Positions 15,080 through 21,268 of a DNA stretch of 21,268 nt are shown one piece after another. Source of the stretch: Clostridia bacterium (lineage in GTDB: Bacteria; Bacillota; Clostridia; Christensenellales; Borkfalkiaceae); NCBI GenBank assembly GCA_900770945.1, contig CAAGME010000013.1:1-21268 (forward strand), written 5' to 3'. The notes below the pieces were generated by a model. That model had not been told where the DNA came from. It made no database searches and saw nothing but the letters and a program-made list of their open reading frames with translations. Position 1 is the stretch's first letter; each line of letters opens with the position of its first letter. A program made the translations under genes and the position numbers.

Positions 15080-15313
15080 CTATACCTCCGGAAATTCCAA
15101 TTTTCCGTTCATTTCCCTGTCAAACAATTCGACGATCATATCGGAACTATACTGCCACACTTTCGTATCTTCGTTTTCAAGAGCCTTATAAACTTCTGAT
15201 TTATGAAATAACGCCATAGCTTTATTTTCGTCTAATCCGTATTTTTCCATTATTTTACTGATTATATCGGGCGTCATAACAGCCATTAAAGTTGAAAATT
15301 TATCTTTATCCAT
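15080..15313 (-). CDS. small helical protein of the DUF3990 operon
   Basis: The protein has 77 acidic residues and is mostly helical, with the stretch IISKIMEKYGLDENKAMALFHKSEVYKALENEDTK, then WQYSSDMIVELF and a final GKLEFPEV. I believe this type regularly accompanies DUF3791/DUF3990 genes but cannot give it a family name. The ATG directly follows the TAA of the DUF3990 gene with no gap, and GGAGG sits inside that gene, so synthesis of the two should be coupled. It could be a second immunity or adaptor subunit (inference). Confidence 0.75.
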   Translation of the reverse strand: MDKDKFSTLMAVMTPDIISKIMEKYGLDENKAMALFHKSEVYKALENEDTKVWQYSSDMIVELFDREMNGKLEFPEV

Positions 15314-15793
15314 TTAATTTTCCTCCATGCCAATGAATTTTAAGTAAGCCAAAGATTTTTCGGTATGGAACAATACTTGATTATAAAGTTCCTCAACCTT
15401 CAATCTCTTTAATGCTTCTTCCAAATCATATACGCCGATTTCGTAAAGCCTGACTACTTCATAAACACCGTCATCGGCAACGGGACCTATAACAATATCG
15501 TATGTCTCCCGACTTTGTCCTTTGCGGTTTGCGAAAACAAAATCTAACCACTCTTTATCCGCTTTATCGAAACGGAGAATTTTCAATTCGGCTTCCGCCT
15601 TTTCAAGGTCGAAGTCATACGCTGAAACATATCCGATATCCGTTCCTTTTCTGTTTTTTTGTTTTGCCGTCCATTTGACGGCTTGCTCCTCGTTCATTGT
15701 TGTATAAAAGCCATAACCAAAATCCAAATACCTGTCGCCAACCCTTATCTCAGGATTTTCTACAACGACAAGACTACCGTGATATACCTTCAT
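15314..15793 (-). CDS. DUF3990-type protein, ADP-ribosyltransferase-like
   Basis: The protein has 159 residues. It opens with KVYHGS (2-7) and has DFGYGFYTT (24-32) and NQVLFHTEKSLAYLKF (138-153). This order fits the H-Y-E/Q layout of ADP-ribosyltransferase-like folds, with candidate key residues His5, Tyr27 or Tyr30, and Gln139 or Glu145. I recall DUF3990 being grouped with that superfamily; enzymatic activity for this protein is an inference. There is no signal peptide, so it should act in the cytoplasm. Its start overlaps the upstream stop as ATGA. The context (small, tightly coupled genes on both sides with their own promoter) suggests a toxin-antitoxin or defence module. Confidence 0.78.
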   Translation of the reverse strand: MKVYHGSLVVVENPEIRVGDRYLDFGYGFYTTMNEEQAVKWTAKQKNRKGTDIGYVSAYDFDLEKAEAELKILRFDKADKEWLDFVFANRKGQSRETYDIVIGPVADDGVYEVVRLYEIGVYDLEEALKRLKVEELYNQVLFHTEKSLAYLKFIGMEEN

Positions 15794-16101
15794 ACGATTG
15801 CCTCCATTTTCTTAATCTTTGCTTGCTCCGCCTTTAATTCTTCGATAAGCCTCTCGACAACCTTTCGTCTCTCAAGCCGTTCCGAAACAAAAGCAATATC
15901 CTTTTCGTTCGTACCGATATATTTTGCACATACCTTTTTACCGTCTCTGTATTTCAGATAATAGTATGTATTTGCTTTCGTAATTTTAGGCGTTATCTTG
16001 CCTTTGGGTAAAAGCGACAACTCAATTTCGTATCTCTCCAACATATATTCATTTCTTTTTCTTTCATCTTCCAAAACGGAATATATCAATCGCATAACCA
16101 C
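15790..16101 (-). CDS. small coiled-coil protein, first gene of the DUF3990 operon (DUF6788-like)
   Basis: The protein has 103 residues. Two charged helices (about 8-30 and 67-100, the second Arg/Lys/Glu-rich) flank a beta-hairpin: LPKGKITPKITKANTYYYLKYRDG then KKVCAKYIG. That layout, with 'YYYLxYRDGxKVxxKYIG', resembles DUF6788-type proteins, which are often encoded with mobile or conflict genes; DNA or RNA binding by the basic hairpin is possible. The ATG at 16101 has GAGG eight bases upstream, and a second ATG two codons later is less well placed. A consensus promoter lies at 16114-16142. Confidence 0.72.
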   Translation of the reverse strand: MVMRLIYSVLEDERKRNEYMLERYEIELSLLPKGKITPKITKANTYYYLKYRDGKKVCAKYIGTNEKDIAFVSERLERRKVVERLIEELKAEQAKIKKMEAIV

Positions 16102-16113
16102 TACCTCGTTATT

Positions 16114-16142
16114 ATTTTACTCTACAATACGTATTTTGTCAA
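16114..16142 (-). promoter_or_regulatory. promoter of the DUF3990 operon
   Basis: TTGACA (16137-16142, minus strand) is 17 bases from TAAAAT (16114-16119). It sits only about 12 bases from the start codon, so the transcript begins almost at the gene and the leader is very short. Confidence 0.75.
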
Positions 16143-16217
16143 CCGCTTTTGTAGAACATTCAAGACTTTTTGTTTTTAGTAAAACACGGCTTTTTAGGAT
16201 TTCTTTTTTATTTGCGA

Positions 16218-16251
16218 TTTATATAAATTTTATTTGAGCTTTATATAAATT
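16218..16251. repeat. two copies of palindromic TTTATATAAATT before aspS
   Basis: TTTATATAAATT occurs at 16218-16229 and 16240-16251, 22 bp apart (about two helical turns). Each contains the perfect palindrome TTTATATAAA. The second copy runs into the -35 element of aspS, so a regulator site is possible. Confidence 0.4.
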
Positions 16252-16278
16252 GACATTTTTTAAAAACCGCATTATAAT
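16250..16278 (+). promoter_or_regulatory. consensus promoter of aspS
   Basis: TTGACA (16250-16255) is 17 bases from TATAAT (16273-16278). The leader is about 45 nucleotides, with no T-box. Confidence 0.88.
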
Positions 16279-16329
16279 ATCTAAGTAAAAACAAAATCCG
16301 CGGGGAAAATCCCTCGCGACGGAGCAAAA

Positions 16330-18123
16330 ATGTCAGAGTTCTTACAAGGTCTTAAAAGGACCGCTATGTGCGGAACGTTCCGCAAAGAAAACGCAGGCGA
16401 AACGGCAGTCGTTATGGGCTGGGTTCAACGCAGCAGAAACTTAGGCAGTATCATTTTCACGGATTTGCGCGACAGGTCCGGCATTGTGCAGATAGTTTTC
16501 GACGAAACGGTCGAAAAAGAAGTATTTGAAAAAGCCGAAAAAATTCGTTCGGAATACGTTCTCGCCGTCAAAGGCGTAGTGCGCGAACGCTCGGCAAAAA
16601 CAAACAAAATTCCGACGGGTGACGTTGAAATTTTAGCCGAAGAATTGAAGATTTTATCGGAAGCGGAAACGACGCCGTTTGAGATTTTGGACGACACGGG
16701 CGTAAACGAAAATTTGAGGCTCAAATATAGATACCTCGATTTGAGGAGACCGTCTTTACAAAACAACCTTATCACCCGTTCCGAGATTGCGGTTACGACC
16801 CGCAACTACCTTGCGGAAAACGGTTTTTTGGAGATAGAAACGCCGTACCTCGGCAAATCCACGCCCGAGGGAGCAAGGGACTATCTCGTTCCCTCTCGTA
16901 CCCGTCCGGGCAGCTTTTACGCGCTTCCGCAGTCGCCGCAGCTATATAAGCAACTTTTAATGATCGCGGGATATGACAGATATTTTCAGATTGCAAAGTG
17001 CTTTCGCGACGAGGATTTGAGAGCCAACCGTCAACCGGAATTTACGCAAATCGACCTTGAAATGAGCTTTGTCGAGGACGAAACGGACGTTATGTACCCC
17101 GTCGAAGGGCTTATTAAAAAGGTCTTTAAAAACACAATCGGAATGGACCTCGGCGAAGAGCATTTCCGCACGATGACCTGGCAGGAAGCCATGACGAGAT
17201 TCGGCTCCGACAAGCCGGACACGCGCTTCGGGCTTGAACTCAAAGACGTAACCGACCTTTTTGTCGGCAGCGACTTTAAGGTTTTTGCGGACAACACTTC
17301 GGAGGGAAGAAGCGTTCGCGCAATCAACGCAAAAGGCTTTGCCGCTAAGCTTTCAAGAAAAGACCTCGACAACCTCTCGGAAGTCGGCAAAACGTTCGGC
17401 GCAAAGGGGCTTGCGTGGATTTCCAAGCCCGCGGGAGAAGCTTATAAATCCTCTTTTCTAAAGTTCTTAAACGATGACCTTTTGGCGAAAATCGCAGAAA
17501 GAACGGATATGCAGGACGGAGACGTTCTTCTCTTTGCCGCCGATAAGGACACGGTTGTTTACGCAACGCTCGGCGGCGTAAGGCTTTACCTCGGCGACAA
17601 ATACAACCTTTACGACAAAAAGAGCTTCGATATCCTTTGGATTGTAGACTTCCCGATGTTCGAATACAGCGAGGAAGAAGGCAGATACGTTGCGATGCAC
17701 CACCCGTTCACCGCGCCCAAGGACGAAGATTTGTATCTTTTGGACACCGACCCGACGAAGATGCGCGCTAAAGCTTACGATATCGTCATCAACGGTCAGG
17801 AAGCGGGCGGCGGCTCCATAAGAATACATTCGAGAGAGCTTCAACAGAAAATTTTCAATATTTTGAAGTTCACCGATGAGGATATCGAAAGAAAATTCGG
17901 CTTCTTCGTCAACGCGTTCCGTTACGGCACGCCCCCGCACGGCGGACTTGCAATCGGGCTTGACAGGCTCACAATGCTTTTAACTTACACCGATTCCATT
18001 AAGGACGTAATCGCCTTCCCGAAGGTTCAGAACGCTTCGTGCCTTATGAGCGACGCGCCGGGAACGGTCGAACAAAAACAGCTCGACGATTTGTTCATCG
18101 CGCTCAACTTAAAGAAAGACTAA
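16330..18123 (+). CDS. aspS: aspartyl-tRNA synthetase, bacterial type
   Basis: This class II synthetase charges tRNA-Asp. The 597 residues match the bacterial form with the inserted GAD domain. An N-terminal OB-fold anticodon-binding domain (GWVQRSRNLGS..FTDLRDRSG, 30-51) is followed by the KSTPEGARDYLVPSR (176-190) and QSPQLYKQLLM (201-211) segments. Motif 2 lies at about 223-243 (CFRDEDLRANRQPEF) and motif 3 (GLAIGLDRLTMLL) near residue 550. In the anticodon domain the sequence is RNLGS, with Leu38 where non-discriminating AspRS usually has His (RDHGG), so this looks like a discriminating enzyme. CGGAG lies seven bases before the ATG. A strong terminator follows. Confidence 0.97.
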   Translation: MSEFLQGLKRTAMCGTFRKENAGETAVVMGWVQRSRNLGSIIFTDLRDRSGIVQIVFDETVEKEVFEKAEKIRSEYVLAVKGVVRERSAKTNKIPTGDVEILAEELKILSEAETTPFEILDDTGVNENLRLKYRYLDLRRPSLQNNLITRSEIAVTTRNYLAENGFLEIETPYLGKSTPEGARDYLVPSRTRPGSFYALPQSPQLYKQLLMIAGYDRYFQIAKCFRDEDLRANRQPEFTQIDLEMSFVEDETDVMYPVEGLIKKVFKNTIGMDLGEEHFRTMTWQEAMTRFGSDKPDTRFGLELKDVTDLFVGSDFKVFADNTSEGRSVRAINAKGFAAKLSRKDLDNLSEVGKTFGAKGLAWISKPAGEAYKSSFLKFLNDDLLAKIAERTDMQDGDVLLFAADKDTVVYATLGGVRLYLGDKYNLYDKKSFDILWIVDFPMFEYSEEEGRYVAMHHPFTAPKDEDLYLLDTDPTKMRAKAYDIVINGQEAGGGSIRIHSRELQQKIFNILKFTDEDIERKFGFFVNAFRYGTPPHGGLAIGLDRLTMLLTYTDSIKDVIAFPKVQNASCLMSDAPGTVEQKQLDDLFIALNLKKD

Positions 18124-18146
18124 TCATATAAAACACGCTATATTTA

Positions 18147-18185
18147 ACGCGGCGGAGCCTTTTTAAGCTCCGCCGTGTTTTTTTT
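18147..18185. terminator. intrinsic terminator between aspS and the convergent ymxH-like gene
   Basis: ACGCGGCGGAGC (18147-18158) pairs with GCTCCGCCGTGT (18167-18178), with one G-T pair, followed by a run of T from 18178. It ends aspS and may also stop the convergent transcript arriving from 18196. Confidence 0.9.
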
Positions 18186-18195
18186 GTATACCCTT

Positions 18196-18438
18196 TTATT
18201 CGCTTTCTTCGATTTCGCAACCGTTTTTCAGACTGACAAGAACGGCGTCGTCGCCGATTTTATTTATACAACAGATAGCGACGAGGTATTCGTCCCTGCA
18301 AAAGCCTTGAGATACGATAAAGTCCGTAATTTTACCCTCGGGGTAGCTAAAGGTCAAATCGGTTATTTTGCCGAGGACCTTGCCGTCGAGAATGTTGACA
18401 ACCTTTTTCTTTTTCAGCTCGGAAAATTTGCAAACCAT
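18196..18438 (-). CDS. ymxH: YlmC/YmxH-family sporulation-associated PRC-barrel protein
   Basis: The protein has 80 residues from the ATG at 18438, which has AGAGG eight bases upstream. A TTG at 18456 in frame would add six residues but has no ribosome binding site. The sequence (FSELKKKKVVNILDGKVLGKITDLTFSYPEGKI split across two strands, then FIVSQGF) is the PRC-barrel-like pattern of the YlmC/YmxH family, whose members are about 80-90 residues long and often sit beside sigG in clostridia. Their molecular role is unclear. A CxxxINKIGDDAVLV strand ends the fold. The gene lies downstream of sigG on the same strand and may be transcribed with it. Confidence 0.82.
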   Translation of the reverse strand: MVCKFSELKKKKVVNILDGKVLGKITDLTFSYPEGKITDFIVSQGFCRDEYLVAICCINKIGDDAVLVSLKNGCEIEESE

Positions 18439-18546
18439 TTTAAAAGCCTCTTTCAAGCTACAATATGCCGTGAAAAAGGCTTTTATTCCGACAAGGCGTA
18501 ACCATTACTCAAAAAATGTTCGATAATCGACTTATAGAGGGGCTTT

Positions 18547-19314
18547 TTAACAAATCATAGTTTTTATTTCTTTAAGCGCGGACTTTTCAAGACGAGAAAC
18601 CTGCGCTTGCGAAAGCCCTATCTCGTTTGAAATTTCCGTTTGCGTTTTGCCCTCGTAATACCTTAAATACAATATTCTTTTTTCTCTGTCGCCCAAAAGC
18701 TCTATTGCGGATTTTAAAGCCACGCTTTCGGACAAACTTTCATCGCTTACTCTTTCGTCTTCGATTCGGTCTAAAAGCATTACCGTATCGCCCGCCTTAT
18801 TGTAAACGGAATCGTAAATGGAAACGGTGTCCGAAATGGCGTCAAGCGCGTAAGCTACTTCACGCTCGGCAATCGAAAGGCGTTTTGCAATCTCTTCGTT
18901 CGTCGCCTTTTCCTCGTCTTTTTCGATTTCCGCGCGAGCTTGAAGCACTTTATACGCCGTGTCGCGAATACTCCGCGCAATCCTTATGCCCGTTTTTCCG
19001 CGCAAAACGCGCTTGACTTCGCCTATTATGAGCGGTACGGCGTAAGTCGAGAACTTAACGTTATAGCGGGTATCGAAGTTATCCGCCGCTTTTATAAGCC
19101 CTATGCAACCCGCCTGAAACAAATCGTCAACGTTGAAAGCCGTTGAGTTAAACCTTTTTACGACGGACAAAACGAGCCGCATATTGGCGAGGATAAGCTT
19201 ATCCTTAGCTTCCTTGTCCCCCGATTTCATTTTTTCGATAAGCTCCGCGCATTCTTTTGACGAGATTTTGGGAAGCAAAGACGTGTTTATGCCGCAAATT
19301 TCAACTTTGTTCAA
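18547..19314 (-). CDS. sigG: RNA polymerase sporulation sigma factor SigG
   Basis: This is the late forespore sigma factor. The 255 residues begin with NKVEICGINTSLLP, the start typical of SigG. Region 2 contains LVLSVVKRF, DDLFQAGCIGLIKAADNFD (63-81) and KFSTYAVPLIIGE. Region 3 follows (IARSIRDTAYKVL), and region 4 with the helix-turn-helix TQTEISNEIGLSQAQVSRLEK is at about 224-244. The start codon is TTG at 19312-19314, supported by AGGAGGG seven bases upstream (19322-19328). No better in-frame ATG exists near the conserved N-terminus. A forespore-type promoter candidate lies at 19362-19389. SigE is encoded just upstream, the usual clostridial order. Confidence 0.96.
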   Translation of the reverse strand: MNKVEICGINTSLLPKISSKECAELIEKMKSGDKEAKDKLILANMRLVLSVVKRFNSTAFNVDDLFQAGCIGLIKAADNFDTRYNVKFSTYAVPLIIGEVKRVLRGKTGIRIARSIRDTAYKVLQARAEIEKDEEKATNEEIAKRLSIAEREVAYALDAISDTVSIYDSVYNKAGDTVMLLDRIEDERVSDESLSESVALKSAIELLGDREKRILYLRYYEGKTQTEISNEIGLSQAQVSRLEKSALKEIKTMIC

Positions 19315-19361
19315 TATATAGCCCTCCTATGTAAAAACGGCATAAGCCACGCTATATATCG

Positions 19362-19389
19362 ATTATCGGCATTTTTTTGTTTTTTATAC
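19362..19389 (-). promoter_or_regulatory. possible forespore (SigF/SigG-type) promoter of sigG
   Basis: On the minus strand GTATA (19385-19389) is 14 bases from GCCGATAAT (19362-19370). These resemble the GYWTA and GGNRANANT elements of SigF/SigG promoters, with one mismatch in the -10 and spacing slightly short. No vegetative -35/-10 pair was found here. Confidence 0.4.
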
Positions 19390-19426
19390 GTGCTTTATTT
19401 TTTGTTTGGTGATAAAGAAAAAATCC

Positions 19427-20137
19427 CTACTCCTCCTGAGCCTTTAAAATATCCTTTTTCAATTTTTTGACAATCTTTTTTTCGAGCCGAGAAATATACG
19501 ATTGCGAAATGCCCATTACGGAAGCAACTTCTTTTTGAGTAAGCGCGGCGTTTCCGCTAAGCCCGAAGCGCAAATTCATAATAAGCTTTTCTTTTTTGTT
19601 GAGCGACTCCAAAGCTTCGAACAAAAGCCTTTTTTCACTCTGTTTTTCAAGCCCTTTGGAAACAACGTCGGCATCCGTGCCGAGAATATCGCCGAGCACG
19701 AGTTCGTTGCCCTCTCCGTCCACGTTAAGCGGCTCGTCGAAAGAAACTTCGCCTTTTGTTTTTTGCGTACGCCTTAAATACATGAGTATCTCGTTCTCGA
19801 TGCACCTTGAAGCAAACGTTGCAAGCTTTATCTTTTTTTCGACGTTGTAGGAATTTATCGCTTTGATAAGCCCTATCGAGCCTATCGAAATAAGGTCGTC
19901 GAGGTCAATCCCCGTGTTGTCGAATTTTCGAGCTATGTACACGACAAGCCGCAAATTGCGTTCGATTAGTTTTTGCTTTACCTGTTCGTCTCCCGCGGCA
20001 AGCCTTTTTAAGCATTCGCCCTCTTCCTGCTCGGTCAACGGCAAAGGAAGCCCTTCCGTGCCGTTCATATAATATAAGCCTTGCCTTTTGGCTTTCATTT
20101 TAAAAATAAGTTGCTTAAAAAATTCTATTATTCTCAT
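19427..20137 (-). CDS. sigE: RNA polymerase sporulation sigma factor SigE (pro-form)
   Basis: This is the early mother-cell sigma factor, made as an inactive precursor. The 236 residues begin with an amphipathic, basic pro-sequence (MRIIEFFKQLIFKMKAKRQG), followed by LYYMNGTEGLPLPL, where SpoIIGA should cut. The core is textbook SigE: ERNLRLVVYIARKF, DDLISIGSIGLIKAINSYN, KLATFASRCIENEILMYLR, VSFDEPLNVDGEGNELVLGD and the C-terminal helix-turn-helix SVMGISQSYISRLEK. GGAGG (20147-20151) sets the ATG. SpoIIGA lies 150 bases upstream on the same strand, farther than in the usual close arrangement, with a hairpin-rich spacer between. Confidence 0.97.
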   Translation of the reverse strand: MRIIEFFKQLIFKMKAKRQGLYYMNGTEGLPLPLTEQEEGECLKRLAAGDEQVKQKLIERNLRLVVYIARKFDNTGIDLDDLISIGSIGLIKAINSYNVEKKIKLATFASRCIENEILMYLRRTQKTKGEVSFDEPLNVDGEGNELVLGDILGTDADVVSKGLEKQSEKRLLFEALESLNKKEKLIMNLRFGLSGNAALTQKEVASVMGISQSYISRLEKKIVKKLKKDILKAQEE

Positions 20138-20163
20138 GAGAAAATTCCTCCGCTTTTTTTAAC

Positions 20164-20238
20164 TCGCGCTTGTCGCGAATATCGATTGTCCGCAAGTGCG
20201 GGCAAATATCGACCGCTTGAAAAGCGGCATATCGATTG
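20164..20238. repeat. hairpins interleaved with ATATCGA repeats between spoIIGA and sigE
   Basis: Three short stems, TCGCG/CGCGA (20164-20178), CCGC/GCGG (20190-20201) and CCGCTT/AAGCGG (20213-20227), alternate with ATATCGATTG (20179-20188), ATATCGA (20206-20212) and ATATCGATTG (20229-20238). A similar motif, ATATCGATTATCGGC, lies before sigG at about 19356-19370. Confidence 0.55.
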
Positions 20239-20287
20239 CTTATACGGCGAAAACATCAAACGCGCAGTGCGCATATCTCCTTTTAAC

Positions 20288-21091
20288 TTATAGCAGAGCT
20301 TTTCCTACTATCGCGTCCGCATTTACGCCGGCGTAAGCCGCCTTTTCCACTGCAAAGCATGCCGATTTTTCTTTACCTAAAACACCGAACTTTACGTAAT
20401 CGGCGCGATAAATATCCGTTGAAACAAAACCCGCCGCGGTAGTAAAATAAATTCTGCCCGCCTTAACGGGCTTTATTCTGAGCTTCATTTTTTCAAAGCT
20501 CCGCTTGGAAATCATTATGACGGGCAAACCCGTTCGCTCGTCTTTTAAAGTGTTTCCGCTGTCCAAAAACCCGGAAAACTCAAACAGTTTGCCCTCGGCT
20601 TTTATTATAAGCGGCATAACGTCGCCGTAATTTTTTATCTTTTTTACGGCTCGGCGAATAAAGGTTTTTACGCCGAGCGCAAGAGCGAAAGCCGCAAGCA
20701 AGGCAAGCCCCGCAGGCACAACGCCCGCTTGAGTATATGCCGCCAAATCGTATTTTATGCCGGCAAAGGAAAACAACGCGATTATCGCCCCGCCCGTTAT
20801 AAAAGTAAAGAGCAAAAACACGTTGAAGTACACGAGATATTCCCTCGGCGTTCTATGTTTTACGCAAACAAAAGCCATAAGCGCGCCGATAAAAAGCTTT
20901 ATCAAAAAGGAATAAAGCGGAGCGACGGACAAAAGCGGCAATAAAACCGCGCCCGCCGTACCCACAAGCGAAGAAAGAAAAAGCCTTAAAGGCTTAAACT
21001 TTTTTGCACAGCAAACCGCGGCTTCCCGTAAAAGTATGTAGTCCATTATAAGATTGTCTATAACGGCGAACTCTATGTAAACTTCTCTCAT
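20288..21091 (-). CDS. spoIIGA: SpoIIGA, membrane aspartic protease that activates pro-SigE
   Basis: The protein cleaves the pro-sequence of SigE in the mother cell after polar septation, on a signal from the forespore (SpoIIR). The 267 residues are slightly fewer than the ~300 of Bacillus. The N-terminal half has about five membrane segments (roughly 7-27, 36-56, 58-78, 88-110, 122-143), beginning with REVYIEFAVIDNLIMDYILL. The C-terminal half is the protease domain with the active-site motif F-L-D177-S-G-N180 and the following TGLPVIMISK strand. SpoIIGA works as a dimer of such half-sites. No clear Shine-Dalgarno lies before the ATG at 21091. The promoter candidate is at 21133-21162. Confidence 0.93.
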   Translation of the reverse strand: MREVYIEFAVIDNLIMDYILLREAAVCCAKKFKPLRLFLSSLVGTAGAVLLPLLSVAPLYSFLIKLFIGALMAFVCVKHRTPREYLVYFNVFLLFTFITGGAIIALFSFAGIKYDLAAYTQAGVVPAGLALLAAFALALGVKTFIRRAVKKIKNYGDVMPLIIKAEGKLFEFSGFLDSGNTLKDERTGLPVIMISKRSFEKMKLRIKPVKAGRIYFTTAAGFVSTDIYRADYVKFGVLGKEKSACFAVEKAAYAGVNADAIVGKALL

Positions 21092-21132
21092 AGCAAAATA
21101 TTAACACTTTTTACCGACTACATAAACGGCTG

Positions 21133-21162
21133 TTTTTACCGTAAAAAGTAATTTTTTGTCAA
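21133..21162 (-). promoter_or_regulatory. candidate promoter of spoIIGA with a Spo0A-box-like site
   Basis: On the minus strand TTGACA (21157-21162) is 18 bases from TAAAAA (21133-21138). Plus-strand TTGTCAAA overlapping the -35 is one base from the Spo0A box TGTCGAA, and TTTTTAC-C-GTAAAAA (21133-21147) is an inverted repeat over the -10. Confidence 0.4.
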
Positions 21163-21181
21163 AAAGAAAAAACGAAGCAAA

Positions 21182-21268
21182 ACCACGAAAAATCAGAACT
21201 ACGCGTTCAACGCGTAGTTTGTGGTAGCCCTAAAAGGGCATATTACTTGCAGTGCTATTCGCACGGTG
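21182..21268. repeat. palindromic block at the window edge
   Basis: AACTACGCGTT (21197-21207) and AACGCGTAGTT (21209-21219) form a perfect 11-bp inverted repeat with one central base. ACCAC/GTGGT (21182-21186, 21221-21225) flank it, and GCCCT/AGGGC (21227-21231, 21235-21239) form a second hairpin. It continues to the window end and may be part of a repeat element. Confidence 0.45.

Noticed and set aside
18439..18456. TTG start that would lengthen the ymxH-like gene by six codons
   Set aside because: AGAGG lies inside this extension, eight bases from the ATG at 18438, so the ATG is the likely start.

Overview
The window looks like part of the chromosome of an endospore-forming member of the Bacillota, class Clostridia. 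An uncultured gut-type lineage near Christensenellales would fit, but that rank is a guess. The evidence is a spoIIGA-sigE-sigG cluster with a ymxH/ylmC-type gene behind it, GGAGG-rich ribosome binding sites, TTGACA-17-TATAAT promoters with AT-rich spacers, and Gram-positive-style lipoproteins with LSGC lipoboxes. No rRNA, tRNA, CRISPR array or complete transposon was seen.

Layout. (1) 1-2246: a membrane-anchored helical-repeat protein whose last ~40 codons lie in palindromic, repeat-like DNA; a lipoprotein of unknown function; and a CvpA-like membrane protein. (2) 2467-5643: divergent glnS and glyS with back-to-back promoters and no room for T-box leaders. (3) 5850-11818: an AT-richer run of eight minus-strand genes for secreted or anchored proteins, probably one operon from a perfect promoter at 12046-12074. 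Five are (putative) lipoproteins, and four of those end in a single InlB-type repeat. Three are tandem paralogues with one membrane anchor. Three genes share almost the same 80 bp signal-peptide segment although one of them has an unrelated mature part. (4) 12446-14681: a DUF1538-type membrane protein followed by two small PII-like proteins without the usual T-loop tyrosine. (5) 14872-16101: a tight four-gene minus-strand operon with a DUF3990-type (ADP-ribosyltransferase-like) protein, a DUF3791-type protein and two other small proteins. (6) 16330-18123: aspS. (7) 18196-21091: ymxH-like gene, sigG, sigE and spoIIGA on the minus strand. (8) 21092-21268: spoIIGA promoter region and a palindromic block at the window edge.

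How the parts fit. SpoIIGA is the membrane protease that activates pro-SigE in the mother cell; SigG then acts in the forespore. GlnRS together with an AspRS carrying the leucine typical of discriminating enzymes suggests direct charging of tRNA-Gln and an AspRS that need not serve tRNA-Asn. The least understood parts are the lipoprotein array, the DUF1538/PII operon (a possible PII-gated transporter) and the DUF3990 operon (a possible toxin or conflict module).
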